DNA from: an uncultured Lutibacter sp.
Lineage (GTDB): Bacteria; Bacteroidota; Bacteroidia; Flavobacteriales; Flavobacteriaceae
Assembly: GCF_947495725.1 (NCBI RefSeq)
Contig: NZ_CANLZZ010000007.1
Location: 186,001 to 250,000, forward strand
DNA length: 64,000 bases
Direction: 5' to 3'
The notes below the pieces were generated by a model. That model made no database searches and had not been told where the DNA came from. It saw nothing but the letters and a program-made list of their open reading frames with translations. Positions 33,620-43,000 of this stretch are shown here, piece by piece. The translations under genes and the position numbers were made by a program. Positions within the stretch are counted from its first letter, which is position 1, and the number at the start of each line of letters is the position of its first letter.

Positions 33620-36244
33620 TTGACACAAGTTTTAAACTTAGTCAATTCAGTTGGTTATACCCAAGAATTAGGTACATCTTTAAAAGATACAATTTCTGCT
33701 CGAAAAATAGATACCTTAAAACCTTTGGTTAAGGATACATTACAAATTAATCAGAAGGACTCTTTACTTCTAAAATCTAAAGACTCTATAGCTAAGCCTA
33801 AAGAATTGCTTGAAGGAATTGTTGAACATAGTGCAGATAGTTTAATTAGGCAAGATGTTTTAAACAATAAAATTATCCTATATAAAAATGCTCATATTAA
33901 ATATAAGGATATTGATTTAACTGCAGGATATATTGAAATTAATAACAATACAAATACGGTTATAGCTAAAGGAATTAAAGATAGTGTTGGAGAATACTCA
34001 CAACTTCCACTTTTTAAACAAGGTGATCAAGAATCAACTCAAGATACCATTAGTTTTAATTTTAAATCGGAAAAAGCAAAAATTTGGAATTTAAGAACCG
34101 AACAGCAAGGAATAATAATTTTAGGTGAACAAAGTAAAAAACATAACGACTCTGTAATTTTTATAAAAAATATAAGATTAACCTCTTCCGATAAAAAAAA
34201 TCCAGATTATTACATAAGAATTCCAAAAGCTAAATTTATTAAAGATAAAAAACTTGTGGCAGGTACAAGTCAATTAGTTTTAGCTGATGTTCCTACTCCA
34301 GTTATATTACCGTTTGCCTATATACCATTAACAAAAGGGAGAACTTCAGGTTTTTTAATGCCAACTTGGGGAGATAATAATAGCCAAGGCTTTTTTTTAC
34401 AAAATGGAGGTTATTATTTTGTTATAAATGATAATTTTGATTTAGCCGTATTAGGAGATATTTATTCAAATGGAAGTTGGGGATTAAGAGCCGAATCTAG
34501 CTATAAAAAAAGATATAAATTCTCCGGAAACTTTGATGTTAGGTACGAAAATTTAAGCTCTAGCTTGAAAGGTTTTGATGATTATTCCAAAACTACAAAT
34601 TACAATATAAGGTGGAGCCATTCTCAAGATGCAAAAGCAAGTCCAAATTCAAGATTTTCAGCCTCTGTAAACCTTGGTAGTAGTCAATATTTTAAACAAT
34701 CAAATAATGAGATTAATACCAATGCGTTTTTAAACAACACAATGAATTCATCCATTTCATTTTCAAAAACATTTGTTGGTACTCCTTTTAACATGTCGTT
34801 ATCGGCAACTCATTCGCAAAATACAAATACGCAAAAAGTTAATATGACTTTGCCATCATTACAATTAAATATGGATCGTATTTATCCATTTACAGGTAAA
34901 GGTGGAGCAAAGAATAATGCAATACAAAAAATAGGATTATCATATTCTATGAAAGGAGATAATAGAATGGAAGTGCAAGAAGATTTCTTTTTTAAGAAAG
35001 AAATGTTTGACGACGCAAAGTCCGGTATTCAGCATAATATCTCCATGAATACAAATATGAAAGCATTTAAATATTTTACAATTTCGCCTAGTTTAACGTA
35101 TGAAGATGTTTGGTATTTTGATAGGTTGAAAAAGAAATTTGATGATGTAGAACAAGGAGTTGTTACGGATACTATTAGTAGTTTTAGTAGATTTAACGAA
35201 TACTCAACATCGGTATCTTTAGGAACTACTTTTTATGGAATGTTTAAATTTAAAAAAGGAAAAATAGAAGCTATTAGACATGTTGTAAGGCCAAGTATTT
35301 CTTATAGCTACAGACCCGATTTTAGTTATCAAAATGATGAGTATTTAAATGCCGAAGGTGAATTTGTAGAATATTCTCCTTTTGAAAATGGTATCTTTGG
35401 TAAACCAGGAACAGGTATTTCTAATAGTTTAAGCTTTGCTATTAATAACAATTTGGAAGCCAAATTGAGAAAAAAAGACTCTACAGATACCGCGGATGCT
35501 AAGAAAATTATTATTTTAAATAACTTAAATTTTTCAACGAGTTATAATATGGCTGCCGATTCATTAAAATGGCAACCGGTAGGTGTTAATGCTGGTACTA
35601 AATTATTTAATAACAAGTTAAATGTAAATGTAAGAGCTACATTAGACCCTTATGCGTTAGATGTTAGTGGAAAAAAAATAGATAAATTTAATTTTGAAAA
35701 TGGTGGAAGTTTATTCAGATTAACCAATGCTGGCTTAACTTTAAATTATTCTTTTTCGAGTAAAAAAGATTCCAAATCGAAACAAAGTGCTAAGGCAAAA
35801 GCTAATAATTCTGATGGTATTTTTAGTGAAGATTTAACTACATCAAATAGAGACGATGGTCCTGTAAATAAAGATTCCGAAATAAAAGAAACAAAATTGT
35901 TTGGAGCAAAAATCCCTTGGACAATGCAACTTGCATATGCAATAAACTATACCAATGTAAAAAGAGAAAAAAATATTTCATCCAATTCTATAATGTTTAA
36001 TGGAGATTTAGAACTAACACCTAAATGGTCTGTTGGATTTTCTTCGGGTTATGATATAAATGAAAAAGGATTTACCTATACAAATTTAAAATTTTCTAGA
36101 GATTTAGATAGTTGGAAATTAAACTTTAATTGGGTACCTTTTGGAGATCGACAAACATATTACTTTTTTATTGGAGTTAAATCATCTATGCTAAGTGATT
36201 TAAAATACGATAAAAGACAAATTCCAGATAAAAGACTTTTTTAA
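33620..36244 (+). CDS. lptD: LPS-assembly outer-membrane protein LptD (OstA-like)
   Basis: At least 874 aa. N-terminal OstA/LptD beta-jellyroll domain (about 60-230, e.g. NKIILYKNAHIKYKDIDLTA) and a large C-terminal barrel (about 240-874) ending in an aromatic residue, Phe. It inserts lipopolysaccharide into the outer leaflet of the outer membrane together with LptE. Start: the first canonical codon is TTG at 33620, but this truncates the signal peptide. The frame is open upstream to 33527 without ATG, GTG or TTG, and an ATT at 33581 gives a textbook signal (I/M-KTISKKIYIIFILTQ). The true start is probably 33581. Followed 3 bp later by ridA. Confidence 0.85.
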   Translation: MTQVLNLVNSVGYTQELGTSLKDTISARKIDTLKPLVKDTLQINQKDSLLLKSKDSIAKPKELLEGIVEHSADSLIRQDVLNNKIILYKNAHIKYKDIDLTAGYIEINNNTNTVIAKGIKDSVGEYSQLPLFKQGDQESTQDTISFNFKSEKAKIWNLRTEQQGIIILGEQSKKHNDSVIFIKNIRLTSSDKKNPDYYIRIPKAKFIKDKKLVAGTSQLVLADVPTPVILPFAYIPLTKGRTSGFLMPTWGDNNSQGFFLQNGGYYFVINDNFDLAVLGDIYSNGSWGLRAESSYKKRYKFSGNFDVRYENLSSSLKGFDDYSKTTNYNIRWSHSQDAKASPNSRFSASVNLGSSQYFKQSNNEINTNAFLNNTMNSSISFSKTFVGTPFNMSLSATHSQNTNTQKVNMTLPSLQLNMDRIYPFTGKGGAKNNAIQKIGLSYSMKGDNRMEVQEDFFFKKEMFDDAKSGIQHNISMNTNMKAFKYFTISPSLTYEDVWYFDRLKKKFDDVEQGVVTDTISSFSRFNEYSTSVSLGTTFYGMFKFKKGKIEAIRHVVRPSISYSYRPDFSYQNDEYLNAEGEFVEYSPFENGIFGKPGTGISNSLSFAINNNLEAKLRKKDSTDTADAKKIIILNNLNFSTSYNMAADSLKWQPVGVNAGTKLFNNKLNVNVRATLDPYALDVSGKKIDKFNFENGGSLFRLTNAGLTLNYSFSSKKDSKSKQSAKAKANNSDGIFSEDLTTSNRDDGPVNKDSEIKETKLFGAKIPWTMQLAYAINYTNVKREKNISSNSIMFNGDLELTPKWSVGFSSGYDINEKGFTYTNLKFSRDLDSWKLNFNWVPFGDRQTYYFFIGVKSSMLSDLKYDKRQIPDKRLF

Positions 36245-36247
36245 CAT

Positions 36248-36628
36248 ATGAAAACAATTATCAACACCAAAAAAGCTCCTGCACCTATAGGACCATATAA
36301 CCAAGCAGTTTTGGTTAAAGACACTTTATATACTTCTGGACAAATAGCTATCAATCCAATATCTGGAGAGTTGGTTTTAAATTCTATTGAAGCCGAAACA
36401 ACTCAGGTTATGGAAAACCTAAAGGCAGTCTTAGAAAAAGCTGAAATGACATTTGAAAATGTGATTAAATCGAGCATATTTATAACAAATATGAATGATT
36501 TTTCAGAAATTAATAAGGTTTACGGAAGTTATTTTAATTCAGAAACAGCTCCAGCACGTGAAACAGTAGAAGTTGCTAACTTACCAAAGTTTGTGCATGT
36601 TGAAATTTCTGTAATTGCCGTTAAATAA
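36248..36628 (+). CDS. ridA: RidA-family enamine/imine deaminase
   Basis: 126 aa YjgF/YER057c/UK114 protein. Hallmarks: APIGPYNQAV, LYTSGQIAINP, and the C-terminal ARETVEVANLPKFVHVEISVIAV with the catalytic Arg. It hydrolyses reactive 2-aminoacrylate and related imines released by PLP enzymes, preventing their damage. 3 bp after lptD, so probably translated from the same transcript, though unrelated in function. Confidence 0.93.
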   Translation: MKTIINTKKAPAPIGPYNQAVLVKDTLYTSGQIAINPISGELVLNSIEAETTQVMENLKAVLEKAEMTFENVIKSSIFITNMNDFSEINKVYGSYFNSETAPARETVEVANLPKFVHVEISVIAVK

Positions 36629-36632
36629 AATA

Positions 36633-36995
36633 CTAAATAGATTTTATTAAAAGTTCTGCAGTTGCTGGATTTGTTGCCAACGGAACATCATGAACATCGC
36701 ATAAACGCATAAGCATTGCAATATCTGGTTCGTGAGGATGCATTCCTAATGGGTCTCTAAAAAAGAAAACCATATCTGTTTTTCCTTCAGCAACTCTTGC
36801 CGCAATTTGAGCATCACCACCAAATGGACCAGATAAATATTTACTTACTTTAAAACCAGCTTTTTCAGCATTTTTACCAGTAGTACCAGTTGAAATTAGA
36901 TCAATTTTTTTTGAAATAATTAAGGCTTTAAAATCCATTAAAAACTGAACCATTTCGGTTTTTTTACCATCATGAGCAATAATTGCTATTTCCAT
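36633..36995 (-). CDS. mgsA: Methylglyoxal synthase
   Basis: 120 aa, slightly shorter than E. coli MgsA (152) by lack of terminal extensions. It converts dihydroxyacetone phosphate to methylglyoxal and phosphate, an overflow bypass of lower glycolysis. Active-site features: AHDGKK at the start, STGTTG phosphate loop, GPFGGDAQIA with catalytic Asp61, FFRDPLGMHPHEPD with Asp81 and His88, and NPATAELL. Third gene of a pfkA-gapA-mgsA set, 25 bp after gapA. Confidence 0.93.
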   Translation of the reverse strand: MEIAIIAHDGKKTEMVQFLMDFKALIISKKIDLISTGTTGKNAEKAGFKVSKYLSGPFGGDAQIAARVAEGKTDMVFFFRDPLGMHPHEPDIAMLMRLCDVHDVPLATNPATAELLIKSI

Positions 36996-37020
36996 AATTA
37001 ATTATTTTATAAGTTAAAAA

Positions 37021-38016
37021 TTATTCAAGCGAAGCTGAATATTCAATTAAATCAACGAGCTTATTTGAATATCCAAACTCATTATCATACCAAGAAATTA
37101 TTTTAAAAAAATGATTGTTCAATTCCATTCCTGCATGAGCATCAAAAACCGAAGTTCTCGGTTCCGAAACAAAATCTTGAGATACAACTTCGTCTTCTGT
37201 ATAACCTAAAATTCCTTTTAATTCATTTTCTGAAGCAAGCTTCATTACTTTTTTAATTTCAGAATATGTTGTTGTTGCTTCTAATCTTACGGTTAAATCT
37301 ACCAATGAAACGTTTGCAATAGGAACTCGAACAGCCATTGCTGCTATTTTCCCTTCCACTTCAGGAATTATTTTAGCAATAGCATCCGATGCACTAGTTG
37401 AAGTTGGTATCATATTATTTAATGCTGCTCTGCCTCTTCTCCATTTATCTGAAGGCCCATCAACTGTATTTTGACTTGATGTTGTTGAGTGAACTGTTGT
37501 TACTAAACCTTCAACAATACCAAAATTATCTCTCAAAACTTTAATAATTGGTGCTAAACAATTAGTTGTGCATGAAGCGTTTGAAAATATAAGGTCATTA
37601 ATTGTTAAATTACTATTATTTACTCCCATTACAAACATTGGAGCATTTTTTGAAGGTGCCGAAATAACCACCTTTTTTGCTCCGGCTTTTAAATGTAGTG
37701 CTGCTTCATTTTTAGAGGTGAAATAGCCTGTAGATTCTATAACAAAATCTACATTCAACGCTCCCCAATTTATATCTTTCGGATTTTTCTTAGAAGAAAT
37801 TCGTACCTTTTTATTATTTACAATTAAATAGTTGTCAATTACCTTAACTGTTCCATTAAATCGTCCATGAATAGAGTCGTACTTAAGCAAATATGCTAAT
37901 TGATTAATATTTTCTAAATCATTTATTGCAACTACTTCTACATTTTCTCTAGTAAGTATGGATCTAAAAGCTAGTCTTCCTATTCTTCCAAATCCATTTA
38001 TTCCTATTCTTATCAT
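37021..38016 (-). CDS. gapA: Glyceraldehyde-3-phosphate dehydrogenase, type I
   Basis: 331 aa. Rossmann motif INGFGRIGR (7-15), Asp33 in AINDL pointing to NAD rather than NADP specificity, catalytic Cys149 in SNASCTTNC, and the C-terminal [16 protein letters not shown]. Oxidative phosphorylation of glyceraldehyde 3-phosphate in glycolysis/gluconeogenesis. Directly downstream of pfkA (33 bp) and upstream of mgsA. Confidence 0.95.
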   Translation of the reverse strand: MIRIGINGFGRIGRLAFRSILTRENVEVVAINDLENINQLAYLLKYDSIHGRFNGTVKVIDNYLIVNNKKVRISSKKNPKDINWGALNVDFVIESTGYFTSKNEAALHLKAGAKKVVISAPSKNAPMFVMGVNNSNLTINDLIFSNASCTTNCLAPIIKVLRDNFGIVEGLVTTVHSTTSSQNTVDGPSDKWRRGRAALNNMIPTSTSASDAIAKIIPEVEGKIAAMAVRVPIANVSLVDLTVRLEATTTYSEIKKVMKLASENELKGILGYTEDEVVSQDFVSEPRTSVFDAHAGMELNNHFFKIISWYDNEFGYSNKLVDLIEYSASLE

Positions 38017-38049
38017 TATTATATATCGTAGATAAAAGGAATATCTATA

Positions 38050-39036
38050 CTAAATAGACATTATATCACTTACCCGAAGTAATTCTTTGTTTATTTCATG
38101 ATGCCCCTTTACAGCATTATCTAAATCGGTTGTTTCAACTTTATTATTCACCAATCCAACCATTAAATTTGTTTTTCCATCCAAAAGTAGTTCAACTGCT
38201 TTAACACCTAATCTGGTTGCTAAAACACGATCGAAACAACTAGGAGAACCTCCACGCTGCATATGACCAAGAACTGACACTCTTACTTCGTATTCGGGCA
38301 AGTTTTCTTCCACATAATCTGCTAATTCAAATACATTTTTACCTATTTTATCCCCTTCAGAAACAACAACAATACTTGATGATTTACCAGATCTTTTGGT
38401 TCTTTTTAAGGCTTCAAGCAATCTATCCAAACCGAGATCTTCTTCTGGAATTAAAATCTCTTCGGCTCCTGCTCCAACACCTGCATTTAAGGCTATAAAT
38501 CCTGCATCTCGACCCATAACTTCAACAAAAAATAATCTGTTATGCGAACTTGCAGTGTCTCTAATTTTATCAATTACTTCAACTACTGTATTTAATGCAG
38601 TATCATATCCAATTGTATAATTTGTACCAAAAATATCATTATCTATTGTACCTGGTATACCCAAACAAGGAAAATTAAATTCATCATTAAAAACCATTCC
38701 TCCAGTAAAAGTACCATCTCCACCTATTAATACAATTGCGTCAATTTTTTCTTTTTTAATTTGTTCGTAAGCTTTTTGCCTTCCTTCTTTGGTTCTAAAT
38801 TCTTGCGAACGAGCCGATTTTAGAATTGTTCCTCCACAATTAATAATATTACTAACGTCATGTGCTGCTAATGTTCTAAAATCTCCTTCAATTAAACCTT
38901 GATAACCTCTATACACACCAACACATTGCACATTATAATAAGCGCAAGCTCTTACTACTGCACGTATTGCAGCATTCATTCCTGGAGCATCACCTCCCGA
39001 TGTTAATACACCAATTTTTTTTATACCTTTTCCCAT
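38050..39036 (-). CDS. pfkA: ATP-dependent 6-phosphofructokinase
   Basis: 328 aa, bacterial PfkA. GGDAPGMNAAIRAVVR at the N-terminus, GGDGT (105-109) with Gly108 and PGTIDND (128-134) with Gly129, the residue pair that marks ATP rather than pyrophosphate as donor; catalytic Asp in TIDND; MGRDAGFIAL and GHMQRGGSP also present. First gene of the glycolytic cluster pfkA-gapA-mgsA. Confidence 0.95.
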   Translation of the reverse strand: MGKGIKKIGVLTSGGDAPGMNAAIRAVVRACAYYNVQCVGVYRGYQGLIEGDFRTLAAHDVSNIINCGGTILKSARSQEFRTKEGRQKAYEQIKKEKIDAIVLIGGDGTFTGGMVFNDEFNFPCLGIPGTIDNDIFGTNYTIGYDTALNTVVEVIDKIRDTASSHNRLFFVEVMGRDAGFIALNAGVGAGAEEILIPEEDLGLDRLLEALKRTKRSGKSSSIVVVSEGDKIGKNVFELADYVEENLPEYEVRVSVLGHMQRGGSPSCFDRVLATRLGVKAVELLLDGKTNLMVGLVNNKVETTDLDNAVKGHHEINKELLRVSDIMSI

Positions 39037-39109
39037 AATTGGTCGCTAATTTAAAACTAAATTTTAATTAATTATCATTTTCTAAAAAACTACTAGAAAA
39101 AGTTATAAT

Positions 39110-40015
39110 TTACTTCCATAAAAATTTTGGATAAACTCCAGAATCTTTTAATTTTTTAATCTCTGAAGTCACATATTCTTTATCTTCTTTGTATGTTACA
39201 CCAAACCAACGGGCATTAGATTTTAATACCTCCATTGTAGCTGTTTTTTCAACTATTACATTATTTACAACCAATGGAATAAAAAATTCTGCCTTTGGTT
39301 CTTTATAATTTTTCTCTAAAAATGTTTCAAACATTGATTCTGAAATATCAAAATATCTTGGTGTAAATCCAAAAAAGTTCATGGCAACCGTAGTTTCTTC
39401 AGAAATTGGTTTTAGTTGTCCGTCATCATCTTTAAATTTTAATACACCGTCTACTTTTTCAATATGTGTACGCTCAACTATACCTGTTAAATAGTTGTTT
39501 TCATCAACACTGCATTCTCCTCTTGAAACGAAACCATAATCTGAGATTGTGTTTTTTAGCACATATCCCATCATATTAAAGCTTGTTGAATTTTTATCGG
39601 TATTATTTAAAGCTTCGGCAACTCCTACAAAAGCTTCTCTTCCATAAAAATCATCGGCATTAATAACTGCAAAATTTTCTATTACCGCATCTTTTGCCAT
39701 TAGTAATGCATGACCAGTTCCCCAAGGCTTTTCTCTTTTGTTATCTTTATATTTTTCTGGAATACTGTCAATTTCCTGAAATACATATTCAACTTCAATT
39801 TTACCTTTTAATTTAGGAGAAAAGAAGTCTTTAAAATCTTGTTCTATACTTTTTCTAATAATAAAAACTACTTTTCCAAAACCTGCTTGTATTGCATCAT
39901 ATATAGAAAAATCTAAAATGGTATCTCCTTGTTCCGAAAATGTGTCTAATTGTTTTAATCCTCCATATCTGCTTCCAATACCTGCTGCTAAAATTACTAA
40001 TGTTGGCTTATTCAT
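39110..40015 (-). CDS. Sugar nucleotidyltransferase-like protein
   Basis: 301 aa. N-terminal nucleotidyltransferase fold: VILAAGIGSRYGGLKQL (GxGxR...K nucleotide-binding signature) and INADDFYGREAF with metal Asp. Related enzymes make UDP/TDP/GDP-sugars, but several Bacteroidota members are only named 'nucleotidyltransferase'; substrate unknown. Its start overlaps the end of the tamB-like gene by 8 bp, so it is translationally coupled. Confidence 0.82.
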   Translation of the reverse strand: MNKPTLVILAAGIGSRYGGLKQLDTFSEQGDTILDFSIYDAIQAGFGKVVFIIRKSIEQDFKDFFSPKLKGKIEVEYVFQEIDSIPEKYKDNKREKPWGTGHALLMAKDAVIENFAVINADDFYGREAFVGVAEALNNTDKNSTSFNMMGYVLKNTISDYGFVSRGECSVDENNYLTGIVERTHIEKVDGVLKFKDDDGQLKPISEETTVAMNFFGFTPRYFDISESMFETFLEKNYKEPKAEFFIPLVVNNVIVEKTATMEVLKSNARWFGVTYKEDKEYVTSEIKKLKDSGVYPKFLWK

Positions 40016-43000
40016 CTTTATTTTTATTTTTACTTTTAATATTAATAAATTTTTCTGATTTTATTTTATTTTCAATTTCTTTAGTTGGTGTTTTTATTGA
40101 ATCTTTTTGTTTTTTCTTTTTTAAACCTAACTTTTCTAATAATTCTCTGCTGTTATCAAAATCAATTTGATAATTTATACCAACTCCTTGTGTATAACCT
40201 TCTTCTTCTTGTTCGGAATAATTTATTTCATTTTGACGATTAAATATAGAAGATTTTAATGTTCCTTCATCATTCATTAAGAAATCTACATTTACTTCTC
40301 CAATAATATTTGTTTGTTCTTTGGATCCAATTGGAACACTTGCTTTACCATTTATAATTATTTTATCGTTTAATTGGTAGTCAAAATCGAGTCCTAGTTG
40401 ATCGTTAATATTTAAATTATCAATTCTATTTTTCTCTCCAAAGGTATAAACAGGTTTTAATTTAAACTTACTATTTCCTTTATTAACAATATTGTCGAAT
40501 GCATTTGATAACAAATCTGAAGTTGTTCCATAAACTAAGCCTGTACTATTTACACTTAAATTACTTTCATTATAAAAACTACCCGTGGCTAATAAAGCCA
40601 TAAAGTGAATTGTTTTGCTATTAGTATCGTTATTGTTTAATTTAAATGCTAACTCCGATGCTACTGTTGAACTTGAATTTGGAATTTCAATATCGAAAGT
40701 ACGTTGCGAATTAAATAATTCTCCAGAAAAACGAGTAATTAAATCAATTGGAATTTTTCTATTAGTTGTTATATTATCTAATAAAGATTTTGGATTTGCC
40801 GAAACTCTATAAATTGCTTCTATATTAATATCGGCTGTAAAAGGATCTCCGCTCCAAGATACACTTCCTCCTCGTTCAACAATAAATGGTTTATTTATAA
40901 TACCTCCATATTTAAAATTATATATCCCATTGTCTACAATAAAATCGCCATACATATTGAATTTATCTTTGGTATCTAACTCCAATTGTAAATTTCCGGT
41001 TCCACTACCTTTTAAATAACTTCCCGTTGATTTATCCAAAACCATTTCTACAATTGCATCTTTGGTTACTTCAATATTAAAATTTAACGAAAGTCCTTTT
41101 AATTTTTCCGATACTATTTGTTTTCTTGTTTTAGTGTCTTTTTTATTATCTTCTGGGACAACAAATCTAATTAACTGAGAAGTTTCTACCGTTTTTACGT
41201 CGCTTATTGGAATTACAAACCGAGTTCCTTTATTTGTTTTACCATTAACATCAATTACCAATTTATCTGTAAGTCCTTTTATTGTTGCATTTCCTGCTAA
41301 AAATCCCGTTCCATAATACACCGAAGTTTCGTCTTCTTCGGTATTTAGAACTAATAAATTTGAAGTAACTAACTCTAAATTAAGTTTCCAATTATCAAAA
41401 AATTTATGTGAAATTGTTCCATTTAAAGAACCTCTACTCTTTTTTAAATTATCCTGAATTAAAACATCTTCTAAATTAAATGTTTGATCGGTTAAAGTAA
41501 TTACACTTGTACCTTCAAAATTGTAATCAACATTTAAATATGGAAATCCTAAACCTGCTTGATCTAAATACAAATCGCCTAGCATTGATGGGTTTCTTAT
41601 TTCGCCTGTTAAATTTACATTACCATAAGCAAAACCTCTAATATTAGAAATTACATCCTCTCCTAATGGACTTAAGGCATCCAATTTAAAAGCTTCAAAA
41701 TCTACAACAATGTCCATAACTGGTTTTATTGGTTCAAAATCTAACTCACCAACTGCAGAGAAAGTTATATTTTTATCTCTTACCAAAGACATATTTACAC
41801 CATATTTTTTAATTGAATTTTTTCCTTCAATATTAATGTTAAGATCTCCTTGAAGCGAGTTATTTACCTTAAAATTGGATAATTTTAGATTAGCCGTTGG
41901 TTTTACTACTTTTTCTAATTGATTATAATTAAGATTTCCATTTATAACCCCAACAAGTTTTAAACTATCAATATCTGGTGTAATACTTGATAGCTTTACA
42001 TCTTTAAATTTAAAATTAAGATTTTTATAAATTGTATCTTTTATGGTTCCTGAAAATTCTATTTTCTCATTTTTTGTTGCAATTAAAAATGAATTAATAT
42101 CATATGTTTTAGTTTTTCCATCAAATACAACATTATTTTTTAAATTATCTTCAGGATTAATAATCCATTTGTTATGTTTAAATGTAAAATTAGACTTTTG
42201 TAATCCAAAAACAGATTTGTTTTGCTTATTAAACGTATGATAAAAAGACAGTTCGAAATTCTCCGTTTGCTTTTCTCCTCCCTTAAATTCTGTTCTAAAA
42301 TACAACGTATCACTAAGTGTAATATTTACCAAATGCAAATCGGAAATATCATAAATAGAAGAATTTATTTTATCAACGGTTAATTGAGTATTGAATAACG
42401 GGTTTTTGTTGTCAATTTGTAGTTTTAATTCTTCAATTTCATTTTGAAATGCATCTACTTTTGGAGATTTTATGTTTAACTTAAATAAATTCTCGTTTGA
42501 ATTTATGCTTCCCTTTATTGTAGTTGTTGGAGACAAAATTATCTCTGGATAAAAAACCTCTACAATTTTATTATGAACATTAAAACCAAACTCTAAGTTT
42601 TGATTTGAAGTTACTTTATAAGGTTTATAATTTGAATAAATACTACCAATAGAATTTTGAGTTAATTTAGATAATTCGTTAAATTTAAAATTTCCAACAA
42701 TTTTACCTGTAATAATCTCTGGAGAATTTATTGTAATTGTTCTAACACTATCTGAAAAGGAAGAGGTAACATTAAAATCTTTAAAAAAATAATTCCCTTT
42801 TTGGTTTAAATATAATGAGTTTTTAAAATTAATGGTTCCTTCTAAATCATCAATTGTATTTCCTTTTAAATCAATTAATATATCACCTTTAATTTTTGAT
42901 ATGCTGTCACGTTTAAAAAGATTAAGCGTATTTAAATCGCAATAATCAACTGTAGTTTTAAAATCAAATTTATAAACTGAACCTGATAAATCGGCTAAAC

